Origin: Clostridiales bacterium
Lineage (GTDB): Bacteria > Bacillota > Clostridia > Lutisporales > Lutisporaceae
Direction of reading: 5' to 3'
DNA length: 9,793 nt
Assembly (NCBI GenBank): GCA_012522255.1
Contig: JAAYKT010000500.1
Span: forward strand, 1-9,793
Shown: positions 1-6,605 of the stretch, in pieces
Layout: every line of letters begins with the position of its first letter
Numbering within the stretch: the stretch's first letter is position 1
Made by a program: the position numbers and the translations under genes
The notes under the pieces: model-generated
The model's input: only the letters and a program-made list of their open reading frames with translations
What the model was told of the DNA's origin: nothing
Databases searched by the model: none

Positions 1-5
1 CCGTT

Positions 6-67
6 ACAAGCGTTGGGTACGGTTCTTTTTGCTTTTAAAAGCAAAAAGAACCGTCCCCAACGCTTGT
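6..67. repeat. Long near-perfect palindrome, possible REP/MITE-like element
   Basis: Two 31-base arms (6-36 and 37-67) are reverse complements with a single mismatch (18 against 55) and no spacer; the centre is TTTTAAAA. As RNA or single-stranded DNA it would form a very long hairpin. The right arm is not followed by a T-run, so it does not look like an ordinary intrinsic terminator. Sequences of the type GGGGACGGTTCTTTTTG recur in many clostridial genomes, and I suspect a REP-like or small non-autonomous element of the kind moved by Y1 (IS200-like) transposases. That is recollection plus inference; no transposase is in the window. Confidence 0.75.
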
Positions 68-120
68 TGATTATTCAAGAGAAATAAGAGAAAAAATAGG
101 AAGCGATTACTTTTTATAGA

Positions 121-139
121 ATATTATGAATAATAATAT
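121..139. promoter_or_regulatory. AT-rich dyad in the ggt leader
   Basis: ATATTAT at 121-127 and ATAATAT at 133-139 form a 7-base inverted repeat with a 5-base spacer, about 65 bases ahead of the ggt start. It could be a small operator, but dyads like this arise easily in AT-rich DNA. The rest of the 68-202 leader holds the ggt ribosome binding site and AT-rich -10-like words, none with a convincing -35 partner. Confidence 0.2.
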
Positions 140-186
140 GTTAGGCATTAGCTTATACATTATTACAGATTTCACAAAATGCCAAT

Positions 187-196
187 AAAAGGAGGG
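187..196 (+). promoter_or_regulatory. Ribosome binding site that fixes the ggt start
   Basis: AAAAGGAGGG sits 6 bases before the ATG at 203. An upstream in-frame ATG at 179 lies before this site and has no Shine-Dalgarno of its own. Starting at 203 also puts a normal lysine-rich signal peptide at the N terminus. Confidence 0.9.
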
Positions 197-202
197 TTAC
201 AC

Positions 203-1924
203 ATGAAATCAAAAAAAATCTGCAAAGCGACATCTATTTTGGTCACAGCCTTTATGATTTTTAGCATCATGCTTGGTTCTGTCGCCTTCGGTGATAATCC
301 GCTTGACCTTTATTCAAGAGATGCCAAGGGTTTAAACGGAGTCGTGGCTGCAGCAAAGCCCGAAGCTTCCCAGGTAGGCTTAGACATATTGAAAAAAGGC
401 GGTAATGCCGTAGATGCTGCAGTTGCAACAGGTTTTGCTTTGGGAGTACTGGAACCTAATGCTTCAGGTTTAGGCGGCGGAGGTTTTATGCTTATTAGGA
501 TGGCAGATACCGGCAAAACTGTTGTAATTGACTTCAGAGAGACTGCTCCGTCTTATGCAAAAGCTGACATGTTCAAACTTGATGAAAATGGTAAACAAAT
601 AGGTAAAGAAAGTTCCATAGGCGGAAAGGCATCGGGGGTACCCGGCGAAGTAGCAGGCCTATTGACTGCATTGGAGCAGTACGGAACTATGGAAAGAAGT
701 GTAGTAATGCAACCGGCCATTGATTGGGCGGAAAAGGGTATACCCGTGACTGTAAATCTGGCGCAGATAATAAGCGATGAATTCGAAAAGCTTAGCATGT
801 TCCCGGCAACAGCAGAGATATATCTAAAAGATGGCCTACCCTATGAAAACGGAGACAAAATTGTATTAAAAGATCTTGCAAATACGCTGAAAGCAATATC
901 AAAAGGTGGAAAAGATGCATTTTATCAAGGTGGTATAGGCAGCTTAGCTTATAAGATAGCCAAAGGTGTGCAAAAAGAGGGCGGTTGTCTTGTTATTGAT
1001 GACTTAAAGAATTATAAACCCGAAATTAGAGAAGCTGTTACAGGTACATACAGAGGTTATACTATAATTTCCACTCCACCGGCAAGCTCCGGCGGGACCC
1101 ACATAATACAGTTACTTAATATAATGGAAAACCTTGATCTTAAAAAAATGGGAGATAACACCGCTGATACATTGCATGCCTGGGCAGAGTCCATGAAGAT
1201 GATGTTTGCTGATAGATCCAAGTACATGGCAGACACCGCTTTTGTTAAAGTACCTCTTAAAGGACTTACCTCAAAAGAGTATGCAAAAGAGTTGTTTAAC
1301 AAAATAGATATGACAAAACCCGCTGCTGCTGTTGAAGCAGGAGATCCATGGAAAAATGAAAGCGGAAGCACTACATCTTTCTCAATAATGGATAAGCACG
1401 GCAATATGGTTACAGTAACAAAATCAATTAATACTTTCTTTAGCTCCGGAGTCGTAATTCCCGGTACCGGAATTCTTATGAACAATCATATGGATGACTT
1501 TGTGTTGAAACCGGGTTCGGTTAATTCCATAACACCGGGCAAAAGACCCCTTAGCAGCATGAGCCCCACATTTGTTTTGGATCCTCAGAATAGGCCGTTT
1601 ATGACACTTGGGTCACCGGGGGCAACAAGAATTATTACAACAGTTGCACAGACAATCAGTAATGTAATAGACCATGGAATGGATATACAACAGGCTATTA
1701 TGGCCCCCAAGGTCTTCCAAATGCAATCCGGTCCTTTATCTATAGAAGGAAGAATTTCTATAAATAGCTATGAAGGTTTGAAAGCAAAGGGCCATGAGGT
1801 TACAGTCAGAGGTGACTATGATAATTATTTCGGCGGAGTTCATGCAGTGCTCATGGATTATGAAACCAATGAACTCCATGGAGGCGCAGACCCGAGAAGA
1901 GATGGCCAGGCAGCAGGATTCTGA
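203..1924 (+). CDS. ggt: Secreted gamma-glutamyltransferase
   Basis: A 573-residue gamma-glutamyltransferase (glutathione hydrolase family, N-terminal nucleophile hydrolase), close to the usual bacterial length. The family transfers or hydrolyses gamma-glutamyl groups outside the cytoplasm. A signal peptide (about residues 1-30, ending SVAFG) precedes the mature protein. Conserved blocks are in order: EPNASGLGGGGFMLIR (84-99), DFRETAP with substrate-carboxylate Arg112, the self-cleavage site GSTTSFS with nucleophile Thr390, NNHMDDF (427-433), PLSSMSP with Ser451-Ser452, and GSPGAT (470-475). Cleavage before Thr390 would give a small subunit of about 184 residues. The segment between MDDF and KRPLSS is only 13 residues, so the lid loop of the E. 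coli enzyme seems absent, as in Bacillus GGTs that attack poly-gamma-glutamate. Given the pgs genes downstream, a role in PGA trimming, release or transfer (CapD-like) is plausible, but glutathione or glutamine could also be substrates. Confidence 0.95.
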   Translation: MKSKKICKATSILVTAFMIFSIMLGSVAFGDNPLDLYSRDAKGLNGVVAAAKPEASQVGLDILKKGGNAVDAAVATGFALGVLEPNASGLGGGGFMLIRMADTGKTVVIDFRETAPSYAKADMFKLDENGKQIGKESSIGGKASGVPGEVAGLLTALEQYGTMERSVVMQPAIDWAEKGIPVTVNLAQIISDEFEKLSMFPATAEIYLKDGLPYENGDKIVLKDLANTLKAISKGGKDAFYQGGIGSLAYKIAKGVQKEGGCLVIDDLKNYKPEIREAVTGTYRGYTIISTPPASSGGTHIIQLLNIMENLDLKKMGDNTADTLHAWAESMKMMFADRSKYMADTAFVKVPLKGLTSKEYAKELFNKIDMTKPAAAVEAGDPWKNESGSTTSFSIMDKHGNMVTVTKSINTFFSSGVVIPGTGILMNNHMDDFVLKPGSVNSITPGKRPLSSMSPTFVLDPQNRPFMTLGSPGATRIITTVAQTISNVIDHGMDIQQAIMAPKVFQMQSGPLSIEGRISINSYEGLKAKGHEVTVRGDYDNYFGGVHAVLMDYETNELHGGADPRRDGQAAGF

Positions 1925-1966
1925 TAAGAAAATGCCTGAATCGTTAATGTTAGGGGGTGACTGTTT

Positions 1967-2824
1967 ATGAAAGCCAGAAAAATCAATATTATAATACTGC
2001 TTTTGATACTTATAGCAGCGATGCTGTTTACTGCATGCAGCAAACCGCAACAGGAAGCTCCGGATTCTTCTGCCGAAGAAACATCCGGTACAGAAACAGC
2101 TGCACCGGAAGTATTGCCGACGCAGGAAGAAGAAAAGAAAGTTGAAACACCGGAACCGGTAACACCTACACCGGAACCTGCAGCATCCGCAACAGAATCT
2201 GCTACGCCTACACCGGAAGCAGAACCGCAGCCGGAAGCAAAACCACAGGCAACGGATACACCGGAAGTTAAACCTGTCGAGCCGCCCGCAGAGGCCAAAG
2301 AACCGGTTACCGAAAATGCTGATGCATTTAAAGGTGCCCTCGCTAAACCTATAGCCGATCAACCTGTTCTTTTAACTTCTGCAGGCCAAAGTGCCGATGT
2401 GCAGATGGTAAAGGTTCTTCTGGACAGAGCAAAGGTAAAGTATGTAATAAGCCCTGTTGTTAAGGCTGATGAAGTAAAGGACGTCAAAACCCTTATATTG
2501 GCTGTTGGGGGAAGTTCCAAAGGGCTCGGTGCGGCAGGAATAGATGCAAAAGAAGAGTTAAGCAGAATCAATGATGTAATTTCAAAAGCTCAAGAACTTA
2601 AATTAAAAATAATCACAATGCATATAGGTGGCGAAGCCAGGAGGGGCGAACTTTCCGATAAGTTTATTAATGCTTGTGTGCCTGTTGCGGATTACGTTAT
2701 TGTAGTCGAAGAGGGCAATAAGGATAGTTTGTTTACAAAACTGACAAATGCCGGAAGTATCCCTATGGATACCATCACTAAAATAACGGAAGCAGTTGAT
2801 CCTCTCAAAAGTGCATTTAAATAA
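1967..2824 (+). CDS. Lipoprotein with Pro/Glu-rich stalk and DUF6305-like domain
   Basis: A 285-residue protein starting at an ATG 6 bases after AGGGGGTGA (1952-1960), 42 bases behind ggt and probably co-transcribed with it. Residues 1-23 form a lipoprotein signal peptide and LFTAC places the lipidated Cys at 24. Residues 25-117 are a low-complexity stalk rich in Pro, Glu, Thr and Ala, as expected of a spacer reaching out from the membrane or through the wall. Residues about 121-280 are a compact alpha/beta domain: PVLLTSAGQS (133-142), a strand then GGSSKGLGAAG (181-191), HIGGEARRG (219-227) and DYVIVVEEGNKD (242-253), alternating strands and helices like a Rossmann-type fold. I believe this is the family called DUF6305, whose function is unknown. 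The glycine-rich turns suggest ligand binding. Next to a permease and ggt it might capture a small ligand, but no function is shown. Confidence 0.85.
   Translation: MKARKINIIILLLILIAAMLFTACSKPQQEAPDSSAEETSGTETAAPEVLPTQEEEKKVETPEPVTPTPEPAASATESATPTPEAEPQPEAKPQATDTPEVKPVEPPAEAKEPVTENADAFKGALAKPIADQPVLLTSAGQSADVQMVKVLLDRAKVKYVISPVVKADEVKDVKTLILAVGGSSKGLGAAGIDAKEELSRINDVISKAQELKLKIITMHIGGEARRGELSDKFINACVPVADYVIVVEEGNKDSLFTKLTNAGSIPMDTITKITEAVDPLKSAFK
2147..2305 (+). repeat. Repetitive coding segment for the Pro/Glu/Thr stalk
   Basis: This part of the lipoprotein gene (residues about 61-113) repeats short ACCGGAA-like words that encode TPE, PEP and EAKP units. On the opposite strand it produces open frames rich in Gly/Ser/Val or Cys/Arg, which are artefacts of the repeat. 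The segment could vary in length between strains. Confidence 0.7.
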
Positions 2825-2840
2825 AAGTTTTAGATAGAAT

Positions 2841-2869
2841 GGGAGTTTAAATTTTAACTCCCGTTTTAT
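2841..2869 (+). terminator. Probable intrinsic terminator after the lipoprotein gene
   Basis: GGGAGTT (2841-2847) pairs with AACTCCC (2856-2862) over an 8-base loop, followed by GTTTTAT. The 7-base stem ends in three G-C pairs, but the T-run is short and interrupted, so termination may be partial. It lies 16 bases after the lipoprotein stop and separates ggt and the lipoprotein gene from the permease gene. Confidence 0.6.
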
Positions 2870-2895
2870 CAAAATATCAAACTTTCTTATTACTT

Positions 2896-2933
2896 GGAGT
2901 ATGTGCATAAGTTTTACTCCTATACTAGGAGGG
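2896..2933 (+). promoter_or_regulatory. Competing hairpins that may hide the permease Shine-Dalgarno
   Basis: The Shine-Dalgarno AGGAGGG (2927-2933) lies 5 bases before the TTG start at 2939. TAGGAG (2926-2931) is the exact complement of CTCCTA (2917-2922) across a 3-base loop, so the site can be folded away. The same CTCC segment is also part of TACTCC (2915-2920), which pairs exactly with GGAGTA (2896-2901). The two hairpins are mutually exclusive. This is the architecture of a translational on/off switch; no known riboswitch class is recognised and the hairpins are short. Confidence 0.4.
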
Positions 2934-2938
2934 ATATT

Positions 2939-4210
2939 TTGCAATCGGAACTCATTATTTTTGTGTCCATGGTTGGTATATTTGCTGCAGGATGTTTTTT
3001 GTTCAAGCTTCCTGTGAGTGTTTCCATGGTGGCAGCTGCAATAACAGGTTCGATTATATCAGGTAACGGTTTGCCTATAAGGCATCTTGTGGAAGGCACC
3101 TTTGGATATCTTGACACCATACTTGTAATAGCAACAGCCATGATTTTTATGAAGGTGGTCCAAGAGAGCGGCGCGTTAGGTGCCTTGAGCTCAAGCATAA
3201 TTGAAAGATTCCATGAGAAACCTGCATTGCTTCTCGTTTTACTCATGTTTATAGTAATGTTCCCGGGTATGATAACCGGCTCCTCTTCTGCAGCAGTGCT
3301 TACCGCAGGCGGATTGGTAGGCCCGGTATTCATTTTAATGGGAATTCCGGCTGTAGAGGCCGCTGCAATAATTGCTTTGGGCGGATTGATGGGCATGATA
3401 GCTCCCCCTGTAAACGTACCTGCAATGATAATAGGGGGCGGAATAGATATGCCTTACGTGGGGTTCGAAATACCTCTCTTGCTTTTGTCAGTGCCGTTAG
3501 CGATTATCTTTGTTTTGATGTTAGGACTGAAACATGTAAAAAATTTAGACTATGAGGTTTTAAAAACAAAACTTGACATGGATACAAGGAAGCAATATGG
3601 ATTTAAGATTTATTTGCCTATAATAGTTGTGTTGGTTCTTATGATTTTAGGTAAAACTACACCGGATTTGATTAGTTTTGGAATGCCTCTTACATTTATG
3701 ATAGGCAGTTTACTTGGATTGTTTACCGGGAAAAAAATAAACTTCCTGCAGGTTTCAAAAGATGCAATAAATGTGGCATTGCCGGTACTTGGTATTTTAA
3801 TGGGTGTCGGTATGTTTATTCAGATAATGACCCTTACAGGGGTGCGGGGATATATAGTTGTAAACAGTCTCAGTCTGCCTCCGGCATTATTGTATCTGGG
3901 GGTAGCGATAACAATCCCATTGTTTGGCGCAGTATCAGCTTACGGTTCATCATCGGTGCTTGGAGTCCCGTTCCTTTTGGCACTGCTTGACCAAAACCAG
4001 ATTATAACAGCATCATCATTATCACTTATCGCCAGCCTTGGAGATTTGATGCCTCCCACTGCCCTTGCGGGTATATTTGCGGCACAAATACTCGGTATAG
4101 ATAACTATTTTTTGGTACTGAAAAAATGTTTGATTCCATCACTCATCGTAATAGTCTACGGTATACTTTTTATACTGTTCTCCAACCAAATTGCATCAGT
4201 AATCTTTTAA
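2939..4210 (+). CDS. DctM/TRAP large-subunit-like membrane permease
   Basis: A 423-residue, very hydrophobic protein with about ten or more membrane segments, of the ion-transporter superfamily that includes TRAP large subunits (DctM), GntP-type and related carboxylate carriers. I chose TTG 2939 because AGGAGGG lies 5 bases ahead; an in-frame TTG at 2894 would place that site inside the gene. The sequence shows two matching halves: TGSSSAAVLTAG (113-124) with MIAPPVNVPA (153-162), and AYGSSSVLGVPF (334-345) with GDLMPPTALAG (368-378). Such paired small-residue/Pro hairpin motifs are the usual substrate and ion sites of this superfamily. No DctP binding protein or DctQ small subunit is in the window, so it may act alone or with the neighbouring lipoprotein. 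An organic anion such as glutamate, a gamma-glutamyl peptide or a dicarboxylate is a reasonable substrate guess from context; direction of transport is unknown. Confidence 0.85.
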   Translation: MQSELIIFVSMVGIFAAGCFLFKLPVSVSMVAAAITGSIISGNGLPIRHLVEGTFGYLDTILVIATAMIFMKVVQESGALGALSSSIIERFHEKPALLLVLLMFIVMFPGMITGSSSAAVLTAGGLVGPVFILMGIPAVEAAAIIALGGLMGMIAPPVNVPAMIIGGGIDMPYVGFEIPLLLLSVPLAIIFVLMLGLKHVKNLDYEVLKTKLDMDTRKQYGFKIYLPIIVVLVLMILGKTTPDLISFGMPLTFMIGSLLGLFTGKKINFLQVSKDAINVALPVLGILMGVGMFIQIMTLTGVRGYIVVNSLSLPPALLYLGVAITIPLFGAVSAYGSSSVLGVPFLLALLDQNQIITASSLSLIASLGDLMPPTALAGIFAAQILGIDNYFLVLKKCLIPSLIVIVYGILFILFSNQIASVIF

Positions 4211-4245
4211 ATGTTTTCAGGTTGTATTTGAATGGAGTGTGATAA

Positions 4246-4395
4246 ATGATAATTACCATTATATATAGATTGCTTGTGGCTTTTGTTTTATTTGTAACCT
4301 TATGGAATCTATTCACTGAAAAAAATCTGCACAAACAAATGAATGCAGCGTTGGTCATTATACCATTGATACTGAGAGTATTAATGATTAAGTGA
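4246..4395 (+). CDS. Small 49-residue two-segment membrane protein
   Basis: The frame opens with ATG at 4246, preceded by GGAG (4234-4237) at an 8-base spacing, and ends with TGA at 4393-4395. The product has two hydrophobic stretches, residues 1-20 (IITIIYRLLVAFVLFVTLW) and about 34-48 (AALVIIPLILRVLMI), joined by a short polar turn with ENLHKQ-type charges. It sits 35 bases after the permease stop and 15 bases before the next start, filling the gap in a same-strand run. I do not recognise a family. Bacillus PGA operons carry a small membrane protein (PgsE/CapE, about 50 residues), but that has one membrane segment and no clear resemblance here. It could be an accessory subunit of the permease or of the adjacent hydrolase. 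Confidence 0.6.
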   Translation: MIITIIYRLLVAFVLFVTLWNLFTEKNLHKQMNAALVIIPLILRVLMIK

Positions 4396-4410
4396 TGTGG
4401 GGTATTATAG

Positions 4411-5538
4411 ATGAAAGCAAATAAAACTACAGCTATTATTTTATTGGCTATATCATTGGTCTGCGTCTTTATAGCAGGGAATTCATTTTTAAGCATGCAT
4501 AAAAAAGAACCTATCGTTAACGGACCCGGAGTATCTGAAGTAAAAATGCTCAGCGATTATTATCCTGATATCAAAGGTACTTCCGGAGATACGGAAATAT
4601 ATATATTGAGGGGCGATAACCCGGGAGGCAGCATATTGGTTTTTGGCGGTACTCATCCCAATGAACCTTCGGGACTTTTGGCGACGGTATTGCTTATTGA
4701 AAATGCAAAATTAGAAAAAGGAACTTTATTTGTTATACCTAGGGCAAACAACAGTGGTTTTACTCATAATGACCCCCAGGAAGGTTCACCGCAAAGATTT
4801 TCAATCGAAACAGATTTTGGCGAAAGATGGTTCCGATATGGTTCCAGGGCGACAAACCCCATAGATCAGTGGCCGGATCCGGATGTATATATTCATGCAT
4901 CATCACGGCAACAGCTTTCCGGCAGCGAGACACGAAATTTGAACAGGGGTTACCCCGGAAGGGATGACGGCACTTTTACTGAAAAAGTTTGCTATGGATT
5001 TGCCGAATTTATAAGGAAAGAAGACATTACCCTTACTATAGACCTACATGAAGCATCACCTGAATATCCGGTAATTAACGCCATAGTATCCCATGAAAAT
5101 GCCATGGATATAGCATCCTTAGTGGTTATGAACTTAGAATTCGAGGGTGTAAACATAGGTCTCGAGCCTTCACCGGTAAACCTTCACGGCCTTACTCACA
5201 GAGAATTGGGTGACTATACAGATACACTGTCGGTACTTATGGAGACTGCAAATGCTTCTCAGGGCAGATTAAGGGGAAAAACAAATGAGGCATTGGTACT
5301 GGAAGGCAAGGATCCGATGTATGTTAAGGCGAAACAGTTGGATAGGCTTTATGTTCCCTTTGATGAAAGCGGACACCCGCTGAAAGAAAGAGTCGGGAGG
5401 CATGTGGCAGGTATTATAGAGTTTTCTGAAAGTCTTTCATACGTTTATCCCGATAAGGAAGTCATAATAGAAAACATACCTTCGTATGAGGAAATTCTAA
5501 CGAATGGTATAGGAAAATATTTAAGAAAACCAATATAA
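4411..5538 (+). CDS. Membrane-anchored M14/AstE-like zinc hydrolase
   Basis: A 375-residue member of the succinylglutamate desuccinylase/aspartoacylase group of M14-type zinc hydrolases, starting 7 bases after GGGGT (4399-4403). Residues about 6-27 form an uncleaved anchor or signal peptide, so the enzyme should work outside the membrane. Visible active-site elements are GGTHPNEPSG with zinc ligands His82 and Glu85, VIPRAN (108-113), RNLNRGYPG (175-183) with a substrate-binding Asn/Arg, TIDLHEASPEY with third ligand His213, and LMETA with catalytic Glu278. The family cuts N-acyl amides of amino acids; AstE itself releases glutamate from N-succinylglutamate. The residue after an internal PGA bond is likewise an N-acylated glutamate, so a PGA or gamma-glutamyl peptide hydrolase role is attractive but inferred. 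It is longer than its paralogue at 5885-6601, with an insertion (about 115-175) and a C-terminal extension. Confidence 0.87.
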   Translation: MKANKTTAIILLAISLVCVFIAGNSFLSMHKKEPIVNGPGVSEVKMLSDYYPDIKGTSGDTEIYILRGDNPGGSILVFGGTHPNEPSGLLATVLLIENAKLEKGTLFVIPRANNSGFTHNDPQEGSPQRFSIETDFGERWFRYGSRATNPIDQWPDPDVYIHASSRQQLSGSETRNLNRGYPGRDDGTFTEKVCYGFAEFIRKEDITLTIDLHEASPEYPVINAIVSHENAMDIASLVVMNLEFEGVNIGLEPSPVNLHGLTHRELGDYTDTLSVLMETANASQGRLRGKTNEALVLEGKDPMYVKAKQLDRLYVPFDESGHPLKERVGRHVAGIIEFSESLSYVYPDKEVIIENIPSYEEILTNGIGKYLRKPI

Positions 5539-5543
5539 GGCGT

Positions 5544-5596
5544 AAAGAGGTTGTCCGGTGTAATTATTATAGACAGCCTCTTTTTGCATTTTTTTA
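5544..5596 (+). terminator. Strong intrinsic terminator
   Basis: AAAGAGGTTGTC (5544-5555) pairs with GACAGCCTCTTT (5572-5583) as a 12-base stem with one G-U pair and a 16-base loop, then a T-rich tail (TTTTTGCATTTTTTT). It begins 5 bases after the stop of the membrane-anchored hydrolase gene. On the opposite strand there is no matching T-run, so it acts for + strand transcripts and marks the end of the upstream unit. Confidence 0.85.
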
Positions 5597-5884
5597 ACAT
5601 ATATTAGAGGAATTAAAAAGTATTTGCAGAATTATTAAAAGACACCTTACAATATCGTTCACACATCATTATGATACTCTAAAAACAGTAACATTAAAAA
5701 TTTTCACTGGGTCTTAAATCGTAGACTTTTTCACAGTGCACTCAAAATAATACTTACATTCTTTTTAAAGATTATGTCATTAACAATAAGAAATAGCGTT
5801 GACAGTTTCATTAACAATACCAAATTACTGCATTTTATAATTACGATACTTCGGTTGTTTAAATAATGCTTAGGGGTTGTAAAA
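5597..5884. other. AT-rich intergenic leader before the PGA synthesis unit
   Basis: No credible gene is seen in this stretch. It includes a weak nested hairpin (CACTG 5705-5709 with CAGTG 5734-5738, GTCT 5711-5714 with AGAC 5723-5726 followed by five T), -10-like words such as TACAAT (5648-5653) and TATGAT (5670-5675) with poor -35 partners, and the repeat and promoter candidates noted for 5777-5841. It ends with AGGGGT (5872-5877), the ribosome binding site for the secreted hydrolase gene at 5885. Its length and position just after a terminator suggest it holds the promoter of the pgs unit. Confidence 0.5.
5777..5841 (+). promoter_or_regulatory. Direct repeat and promoter candidates upstream of the pgs unit
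   Basis: TCATTAACAATA occurs exactly at 5777-5788 and again at 5808-5819, 31 bases apart, near three helical turns. A perfect -35 word TTGACA lies between the copies (5799-5804) but has only a poor -10 at 17 bases (AAATTA, 5822-5827). A perfect -10 word TATAAT is at 5836-5841; its best partner is TTAACA (5811-5816), inside the second repeat, with a 19-base spacer. A factor bound to the repeats would touch either promoter. Confidence 0.4.
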
Positions 5885-6601
5885 ATGTTAAAAAAGTCAG
5901 GCTTATTTGTATTAATATTGATTGTGTTTATTTCCAATGTTTATTGCGATAGCTATAGCTATAATTTTGAAATAATGAAAGATTCTGATTTAAGCACAAC
6001 CGTATATGTAAATGATAGCGGTGATGTCGGCAATTCTCTTATTATTATCGGAGGCATACATGGTAACGAAACAGCGGGTATAATGGTAGCAGAGGAATTA
6101 TCGTCCTATACCCCCCAAAAAGGTGTTGTAATAGTTATTCCCAGAGCCAATACAGCAGCTTGTAAAAGTATTAGCAGAACCGAATACTATTTGGACGATT
6201 TGAACCGTTCATTTATTGGTGATGTAAATGGAAACAATACACAAAGGCTTGCATGGGAAATAGCACAAACCATAATAAGGTATAAGCCTGTAATGGTAAT
6301 AGATCTTCATGAATCGAAAGGAAAATACGATGAATCCACGGGTTTTATCGGGGAATCCATAGTGATAGACAGGACTTTGGACACGGATTCTGTTCTGATT
6401 GCTTTTGAAGTCATGGATAAATTGAATTTTACTATCCTTTCCGGTGCCCCAGAGGGAAGTATAAACAAAGAAATTTCCGAAAACTTGGGTATACCTGTTA
6501 TTACAATAGAGACAGATGCAAATCAGGAACTGGAACAAAGGGTAACAGAGCATCTGCAAATAATAAATATCATGCTTAAATATTATGGATTGGAAGACTG
6601 A
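5885..6601 (+). CDS. Secreted AstE-like zinc hydrolase, short form
   Basis: A 238-residue succinylglutamate desuccinylase/aspartoacylase-type M14 protein. The ATG follows AGGGGT (5872-5877) by 7 bases and begins a signal peptide (residues 1-21, ending NVYC; not a good lipobox). Catalytic elements are GGIHGNETAG with His59 and Glu62, VIPRAN (84-89), DLNRSF (105-110), VIDLHES with His142, and ITIETD with Glu209. These align one for one with those of the longer hydrolase at 4411-5538, so the two are paralogues, but this one has almost no sequence beyond the catalytic core. It is the first gene of the packed unit with pgsB, with 4 bases between its stop and the pgsB ATG, so its product is probably made in step with the polymer. 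Likely roles are cutting or sizing PGA outside the membrane or clearing stalled chains; this is inferred from family chemistry and position. Confidence 0.87.
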   Translation: MLKKSGLFVLILIVFISNVYCDSYSYNFEIMKDSDLSTTVYVNDSGDVGNSLIIIGGIHGNETAGIMVAEELSSYTPQKGVVIVIPRANTAACKSISRTEYYLDDLNRSFIGDVNGNNTQRLAWEIAQTIIRYKPVMVIDLHESKGKYDESTGFIGESIVIDRTLDTDSVLIAFEVMDKLNFTILSGAPEGSINKEISENLGIPVITIETDANQELEQRVTEHLQIINIMLKYYGLED

Positions 6602-6605
6602 GTAT

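Noticed and set aside
1957..2145. Plus-strand frame overlapping the start of the lipoprotein gene in another frame
   Set aside because: The main frame has the signal peptide, lipobox and ribosome binding site; this one is a short shadow.
1736..2362. Open frames on the minus strand (also 1858-2298) rich in Cys/Arg or Gly/Ser/Val
   Set aside because: They are antisense to the repetitive Pro/Glu/Thr stalk of the lipoprotein gene and to the end of ggt; composition follows from the repeat and no ribosome binding site or domain is seen.
5705..5738. Nested hairpin followed by a T-run in the pgs leader, considered as a second terminator or attenuator
   Set aside because: The stems are only 4 and 5 bases with interior bulges, too weak to claim as a terminator; mentioned only in the intergenic description.
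5731..5937. Minus-strand frame of 68 codons over the pgs leader
   Set aside because: Its Asn/Ile/Leu-rich composition is what random AT-rich DNA gives, it overlaps the signal peptide of the secreted hydrolase, and no binding site supports it.
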